NCBI GenBank assembly: GCA_964057225.1
Contig: OZ059897.1
Location: forward strand, 14,322,001 to 14,386,000
Origin: Auanema rhodensis
Lineage: Eukaryota; Nematoda; Chromadorea; Rhabditida; Rhabditidae
Direction: 5' to 3'
Length of the DNA stretch: 64,000 bases
Each line of letters opens with the position of its first letter. Position 1 is the stretch's first letter. A program made the position numbers and the translations under genes. A model generated the notes under the pieces. That model saw only the letters and a list, made by a program, of their open reading frames with translations. It did not search any database and was not told where the DNA came from. Of the stretch, positions 39,237-64,000 are shown one piece after another.

Positions 39237-39698
39237 CTGAAACCAGCAACAATGAACTCAAAGCTTCTTCTTAGATGTGGTTCTGTAAAAAATTGAAACC
39301 TATTAAAAAAATTAGAAAAAGAGAGAGAGCGATAAAGAGACAGAGAGATATTCAAAAATGAAGGGTCGATAGAGAAAGAAAGAGAGAGAGAAAAGCGTTA
39401 TATCAGTAACCATGGTGACAAGTTCTCTGAAACACAACTATTTATATATTTTTCTTGTCTTTATTATTTTTTTCAATTCCAGCATGTATTTTTTTCAATC
39501 ATTGATTCACTGATTCAATTATCTTTTATTTTTAGATCTATTTTTCTGTTTATTTCTTTTATACAAATGGTATTTCATGTTTTTTTTTTGTTTTTTTTTG
39601 CGCATTTACCTATTACTCATATGAAAATAGTATACTATTTATTTTTTATTTTTTTTATTGTTTCAGGATCATAGAAGGGTTATATTTAGACCTTCAAA

Positions 39699-46691
<6,993 letters not shown>

Positions 46692-47047
46692 AAAAGTGAA
46701 TTGAAATAACTACGCTGATTGTATACAGAGTCGTATGATCTACTCTCTCTTACTCTGTTTCCTTTTTTCTTTCTCTCTCTACCTTCCTCACATAACAATT
46801 TTTCGTAACTGAAGGAGTAACCGATGACAGAATTTCAGTTATGCCTTCATTTATATGATTAGTTTTCATTTTCTTATGTAACACAACAAAGACTTAATTA
46901 CCATAAGATTCGTCTTTATTTTATTTTCAAACACTACTCGTATTTCTTCGTCTCATGTCTTACGTTTGTATTTTCACCGAATTCTTTATTTACTACAAAT
47001 CTGTTCACTGTCCAAAAAAAGTTTTTTTTGTACAGATCAACGTATAA

Positions 47048-47086
<39 letters not shown>

Positions 47087-48545
47087 TTAATATTTTTCCT
47101 AAATTTCTATAGAGTCCTAGATATATATTATTCGGATGTATTTAACTAACTTATATCAAACACATTCCTAAAATTGTAAACATCCATTTTAATATTCTGA
47201 TTTTACGTTTGATTATACAATTGTAACCTTGATAACAACCATTTTGTTTTGTCACGAGAATCGTTGTCACTTAGCCCAACATTATGTGGATGGGTATATG
47301 GTAGAGTTCGAGCAGGAGCACTCCCGACCACATGGTCATTTTCCCATCCATCAAATATCCCAGTCCTAATAATATATAATGAAATCATATAAAGGCCATG
47401 ATTCAATTGGCTCTGTATACATATGGACACACTACTAACTACTACCAAGACATCCCGTTGAATTTTCTGTTTGCTTTTCCTAATATTATAAGTTATAATT
47501 TTGTGTGAATAATTTAATTTATTTTATATAATAATAAGGTTTTGGTGTACTGATGCTGATATAGCTGATTTTCTTTGATACTATACCATTTTATACCAAT
47601 AATGAGGTCATCGTCAGTTGATAAACTTAAGACGTTGAAGTGGTTCGAGTTTTTCGTGTTTATGATTTTGCTTGTAGATATGTATGTCATGAATAAAAAG
47701 AAAATACATAATATTATAAATGTTTATAATAACGAAAATCTTTTTTTTAATACACTCGTGTTTCTTGAGGCAGAGACCTCTAACGATCATAGGGAACATA
47801 CAACGAAAAGACAGACTGGAGTAGGGTACTCAATATCTAAATATCACACCTTTATTTTGAAACAAATGAGTTTGGATTGATAAGTCCGAAAAGCAAAACA
47901 AATATTAATTAAGGTATAAAATTTAGACTTTCGAGCTATATCACTTTTATGAAAATAAGCAAAGCAGAAACTAATCCATTATCAACATAAAATCATACCG
48001 GTTTCAACAAGAAAAACGGATCTATTCTTTATATTATAGCCGGGGAGGCACACTTGTAAGATTCACATACTACGTAATGCGAATTTATATTAGCGATTAC
48101 GAAATGGAAAAAATCGCGTTAAAACTTCGGTAAATATAGTTATGACCATAACGAGCAGTGAGAGCAAGACATCTAAACAACAGAATAGCAACTTTCAAAT
48201 AAACGTAAATTTTGTAATTTAGAGTTTTGCACATTACACGACCCAAGGCACTGGGTATACCTGAGAGATGACGAGGTTGCTATATACAGAGTATCTCAAA
48301 CCACCCAAAAACACAGACATGAAGACGAGTACAACGAAAGACGGGATAAAAAGCAAAATATAAAAACATAAAGATATCGCACTTACAAGGGTTTGTGGAA
48401 AATATAAAACAAACATGAGAAAGAGAACTGAGATGACCACATCCTGAGTGGACGAGAATTTCCAGAGATATGACAACGCACACAAAAGCCGAAGGAATCT
48501 ATCAAATTATGGCAAGGAGAACAACGATTGTGGGAAAGAACTCAA
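46692..48545. other. Convergent intergenic region snt-1 / egl-27
   Basis: About 1.85 kb between two converging genes. The first part is T-rich snt-1 3' UTR with an AT run at 47047-47090. Open frames near 47203-47448 and 47575-47880 show no recognisable motif or splice context. No RNA gene seen. The egl-27 3' UTR should occupy the right part. Confidence 0.5.
47047..47090. repeat. AT microsatellite
   Basis: Alternating AT run of about 30 nt and a TATATACACATATAT extension, probably in the 3' UTR or just downstream of snt-1. Confidence 0.85.
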
Positions 48546-59794
<11,249 letters not shown>

Positions 59795-62700
59795 TTCTGA
59801 AACTAACACTAATATACAACTCTATTTAAAAGAAATAAAACAAAATATCTGAAAGAATAAATAAGAAAAAACGATTCTTGGCTTAAGATTAAAAAAAAAG
59901 TTTAAAAGCGAGAACCTTAACAATATATGAAAAACATTGTCTACTCAAATAGAGGCTATGAAAATTATATAAAATTAATTAAGATAGACGAGAGTATAGA
60001 TTATAGGATAAAGAAAGTGGACTATGTTGGAGCGTCGGCACTTGTCCACTCAAAGGTCATATCAGCCCAACCACACCAATAGAGGGGTGGTCATCCAGCC
60101 AATCCCAAGTTCACATAATTTTGCATGATTGAAAATATGAACAAGCATAGCAGAACACAAAATAGAGGTGCAACACGAAAATCATGAACCGTTTTGATAA
60201 AGCAGAGTATATTTGGATAATAAAATTCCCGGATAAAAGACTGAGCGTTTGGGACGAAGCAGAGATATCCTGCACAAACAACAAGCATTGAATACACCGG
60301 AAAACACAAAATGGTTATTAGATCAGAGCAACCAGATCGTTATAAAACTATATGAAACTTGGACGGTAAAAATGCAAATAAAGAGCATTGTGATTATCAA
60401 TAATTCAACCGACTGACAAGAAGCGTTTGCAGATGAATTTTCAATTAAAGTCAGAAAAAAATCGTCTGTTAAAAAGGTTCATCGCTTAATGAAGACTTCA
60501 AATTATGTACACATTCGATGTGTACATATAAAAATATATATACATGCTATTACTGAGAAATGAATCATTTAAATGTCAAAAACAAATGTCACAATTTGGC
60601 CTTGTAAACTATGCAGAATGAGGCCAGTTAGGCGCGGACAGCATTGCTTAAGTTATTTTTGTTAGAACAATCAAAGAGCGGCATCAAAATTCATAGTTTT
60701 GAAAGAAACACAGCACATACATACACATTGAATTTCAGGGACAACAGGACACTGAGGAAAACCATATGAGATAGCAGACGTAAAAAGAGAAAGGGAAGGC
60801 GACGGAGACCAGCGGCGGCCATGTGAGAGAACGCCTCCTTCACAGAGAGAGCAGAGAAGTGGCTGGAGACCAGCAAATACACCAGTAAAAAACGAGGACA
60901 CCACTAAACTTTTTTCGCTTCCACTTCTTCAATATGAAGCCAGATAACATAAATGATACGTAATTATGAAGGGACTTTCCTTATGAGACAGAGCGAAGGA
61001 AACTATAACAAATAGTATTGCCAAAATGTTGCATTTCGGCTTGTACTAATACATATATCAAAACGAATAGTACGTAAAGAATGAACAAGTCAAGAGAAAA
61101 ATTTGCGACGAAAGAGTCAATGAAAGAGGAGAGGAGAAAAGAGAGAATGAGAGAGAAAGCGAAACGAACAACATGTCTTAACCATGGGAACGAATGAAAT
61201 GAAGATAAAAAAGCTGAGAAAACTTTACAACTGCTAACCATCTCTGAAGGATACTCACATTGCGCAAGAGAGAATGATTAGGGTCAACAGCCTATCCCCA
61301 TCCATACATAACAGATTATATACATCGTGGCCGAATAGAAGCAACGACAGATGAAGTTCACAACAAGACTTCCGTCGAGCATACTTTATACACGGAGAAC
61401 AACATTGAAAACTCATGAGAAACAAGAGAACAGGCTAGCTTTAGCTTCATCGTTAACTACTACGATTATTCCATCAAATCAAAATGTGGCGGCGCATAAC
61501 TTCAAACTCTAGTTATATTCAAATATAATTCCTATTTCGACTGATATTTACAGCCATTAAGGCTGGTATTAGGTTGCTATCTGCAGCAAAGAGCTCAGCT
61601 AAGAACAAAAAAAAACAAGCAAGACAAGCAGCTAAGAAAAATGTGCTCATATTCAACTAATGGCAAGTGTGTTAGGTGGTTCGAGGCGCGAATAGTGCCC
61701 CTCGAGAGGACATATGGCCGCTTGTGGACACAAGTGGATTGCCGCCACCAACCATGGCCATTACCACCTTCCTTCTTCATTGGACGTGGTCTACATCTAC
61801 GTCTACTTATTCTTTACTCTTTCAAGGCATCATTTTCGATTCAACATTAGAAAACATAAGAGTAAGAAGAGCATTGCTATGTATTTAGTTCTTTTCTGCG
61901 CATACGCGTGATATACGTGAGCAAACAGGACGATCTTTTATCTCAATAGCTTCTAACCTTCAGCAAAATAGAGTATGAAAAGAACATTCCGTAGACATTG
62001 ATTTTACTGATTGTTATTTAGAAATCGGAAATGAGTTCAAAGTAAAAATAATGACGAGAGAGGGAAGATGAAGGATTAGATGATTTTTAATGACTAGATT
62101 ATAAGATGATAGCATTAGATTTGCGGATGAGCGTGTTTGGGAAGTGAACTGACAGGTCATAACAGTGCTCAGTGTTTATGCCAACAGGAATCTCATTTAG
62201 ACCGTTAGAAAGAAGCTAGGTGATTTTCCGTCCTTAGTCTGCCCTTTAAACGAGTGTAGTTCACAAGATTTAGAAAGTTGACAATTTTCAGGGTTAACCA
62301 TCATTTTTTATCTATAGGCTATAGCACAATTGATAGATTGCCATGTTATTTGAGCCATAGTAGATAATATAAATGTTAAACTTTTAAGGCCATAAACAGA
62401 CGAAGAATATTACTAGAATAGAAGATTGCCTCAAACTGTAAGAACTAGTCTATTCAATCCAATGTTGTGTCTGAAAGACAATCATCGATCAGCTGATTGG
62501 GCAACACCGACAAAATCACTCAGACTCGGAAAAGTCAACTGCAACATTATCGATGACCATTACACCCATTCTAACAATCAAGGGTGTGATAGAGAGCGAA
62601 CAACGAGAGAAATAGAGCTAGTTAGAACTACGAAAGAGAACTTAATACGATCAGGCTACGATGATGCGTACAAAAATAAAAAAGCAACAAAACACAAAAG

Positions 62701-64000
62701 AGGTGAGAATAAGATCATGATGCGTAACAGTTCTGATAGTTGAACAGATGTTGAAATAAAAGAAAGATAGTTTGTGTGCAACAACAAGAAGACAAGTAGG
62801 CAGTTGTGATGCTAATTAAGGCGACGAACAGTCAGAGCGAGTAATACGCAGGGGTCGCGATTATGGGGCAGACGACTAAGAACACGATAAAGAGCCAACA
62901 GCTGTCTGTGATAGCTACTTGATCCGTCGAAAAACCACATGAAGAACTACAAACAACATACCTCTGCATGACTAAGAAAAATGAAAAGAAAAAAGACAAA
63001 AGTGAAAAGTTACTAAAATCTGATAAAAAATAAAAATTGCTAGCGAATATGGAAGCAAAGGAAGAAAGAAAATAGAGATAAAAAATGAAATAAACAATAA
63101 AAAAACATATAAAACCTCAACAAAGCATTTCCTTGCATCAGTCTGCTTGGTGAATTACTTATTAAATGACAATAGGCGGGAATAAAATCGGCGTGGGAAT
63201 TCACGTTAAAATAATGATATGCTAATTGCTCATGGAGAAGGATTGCCAGCGGTACAGTGGCATAGTGGTTTAGCAATCAAGTGGTTATTAATATAAAACA
63301 GTAATCAATAGATATTTTCAATGCCGGTAGTTTAGAATAAGTAATGAAATAATCAACTTAAATATAAACAACAAAGAAAATTGAAAGGAATTAATTGAGA
63401 GTTAAAACAAATGAAGTACGACAAAGTTGATGACAGCAGAGCGAAGAACAAGATGGAGTCTTCGTTCGGTCAATCACTATTACTATAACACGAATGCCAG
63501 ATGGATCATATGGGTTGTTAATCGCAAAGGAACGAACAAATTGTACCAGAAGATCAATAAAGAGAAAAGACGATCACGTCAACGAAATTGGAAAGAGATG
63601 GTAGAGATTGGGAAACAAAATGGTTACAGAAAATAATAAATTCAGCATGAATTTCAGAAAAAATAACTTGTTCACAGTTCACTGATGCAAACAATAAGAT
63701 GAGCGGAGGCATCAGTTCTCGTTAAGTCAACAAATGATCGGCTTCGACACTCCGCCAACTATTGTAAACATTCAAAAGCCCATTTGTCACAAAGTCCTTG
63801 TAGGGACTACTAGAAGTAAATGAACTCTTTTCCTATCTAGTGCTATCTAGTTTCTTCTCTCTGATAATGAAGACATTGATTTAGGGGCAGTAAAATGAAA
63901 AGATCGAAGTTTAGGCATTCAAGATGGCACGTTAGCGTGTCAATGAACTAAAGGATAAAAGGTTTCACAGAGTTATGTTGTTCACTGCAGAGATGGGAGC
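59795..64000. other. 4.2 kb region upstream of egl-27
   Basis: Purine-rich on the plus strand over long stretches (60760-61200, 62590-62780, 62960-63110), hence pyrimidine-rich in the direction of egl-27 transcription. A GC-rich patch at 61660-61790 has short inverted repeats (CTTGTGGACACAAG). A hairpin sits at 60504-60528. Open frames such as 62426-62743 have no domain I know and no splice context. It probably contains the egl-27 promoter, and perhaps a 5' UTR exon. Confidence 0.5.
60504..60528. repeat. Perfect 11-bp inverted repeat, 3-nt loop
   Basis: TATGTACACAT, loop TCG, ATGTGTACATA. A compact hairpin upstream of egl-27; function unknown. Confidence 0.75.

Larger units (their letters stand above)
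31647..39698. other. 8 kb noncoding region upstream of snt-1
   Basis: 31650-33600 is AT-rich with AT and AAT runs and no coding signal. About 33600-38500 is markedly pyrimidine-rich on the plus strand and GC-richer, with TC/TTC tracts; open frames there (for example 37651-38049) are Leu/Ser/Phe/Pro low complexity and have no recognisable domain. 38500-39660 returns to AT-rich DNA with GA patches. The AG before the snt-1 start codon (TTGTTTCAG at about 39667) suggests either spliced-leader addition or a 5' UTR exon somewhere in this region. One exon-like segment on the minus strand is listed separately. Confidence 0.6.

Noticed and set aside
47203-47448. 81-residue minus-strand frame with a mixed-composition C-terminal half (GIFDGWENDHVVG)
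   Set aside because: No family recognised, no clear acceptor at its start, and no partner exon between the converging genes.
61595-61911. Overlapping open frames on both strands in a GC-rich patch
   Set aside because: Open in several frames at once because stops are rare in GC-rich DNA; no motif or splice signals.
62426-62743. 105-residue plus-strand open frame
   Set aside because: Hydrophilic sequence without recognisable domain; no conserved neighbour exons. Could be revisited with transcript data.
63245-63320. tRNA box A-like sequence (TGGCATAGTGGTTTAGCA)
   Set aside because: No matching box B, T arm or acceptor stem could be folded.

Overview
This AT-rich 64 kb window is a piece of a nematode nuclear genome. 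The evidence is a nematode-specific Sre-type chemoreceptor, many introns of about 48-52 nt with TTTCAG-like acceptors, acceptor-like AG sites just before several start codons (as expected for spliced-leader trans-splicing), and a synaptotagmin almost identical over its C2 domains to what I recall of C. elegans SNT-1. I cannot place the species. No prokaryotic, viral or intact transposon genes were seen. All gene models were spliced by eye: exon edges with frame-checked phases are good to a few bases, the rest are approximate.

Layout. Positions 1-11000 hold a minus-strand row of three genes, an ABCG5-like half-transporter (6723-4055), the ion channel clhm-1 (3582-2254) and the splicing factor CWC22 (1818 to beyond the left edge), and, divergent from the first, an ABCG8-like half-transporter on the plus strand (7120-10915). 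The ABCG5/ABCG8 head-to-head pair matches the arrangement of vertebrate sterolin genes, but both nucleotide-binding domains have lost most catalytic motifs. Next come a large minus-strand adhesion GPCR of latrophilin LAT-2 type (18849-11170) and a minus-strand MFSD8/CLN7-like transporter (22681-20346). A 7 kb gene-poor stretch with GA microsatellites leads to a plus-strand Sre receptor (29720-31646). Eight kb of noncoding, pyrimidine-rich DNA precede plus-strand snt-1 (39699-46691), which carries an antisense tRNA-Gln(UUG) in an intron. The right end is taken by an EGL-27/RERE-type chromatin corepressor on the minus strand (59794-48546) and its 4.2 kb upstream region.

Themes. Several genes suggest a neuronal or sensory setting (clhm-1, lat-2, snt-1, sre), but they are unrelated in pathway and I see no operon-like functional unit apart from the probable ABCG5/ABCG8 heterodimer. 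A compositional pattern recurs: long upstream regions and some long introns are pyrimidine-rich on the sense strand of the gene they belong to (33600-38500 for snt-1, 24400-26900 for the MFSD8-like gene, 59800-64000 for egl-27). The most interesting points are the degenerate sterolin pair, an orphan nicotinic-receptor-like exon just upstream of snt-1, a phase-compatible coding-like segment in snt-1 intron 1, and fast-evolving tandem repeats in CWC22 and EGL-27.
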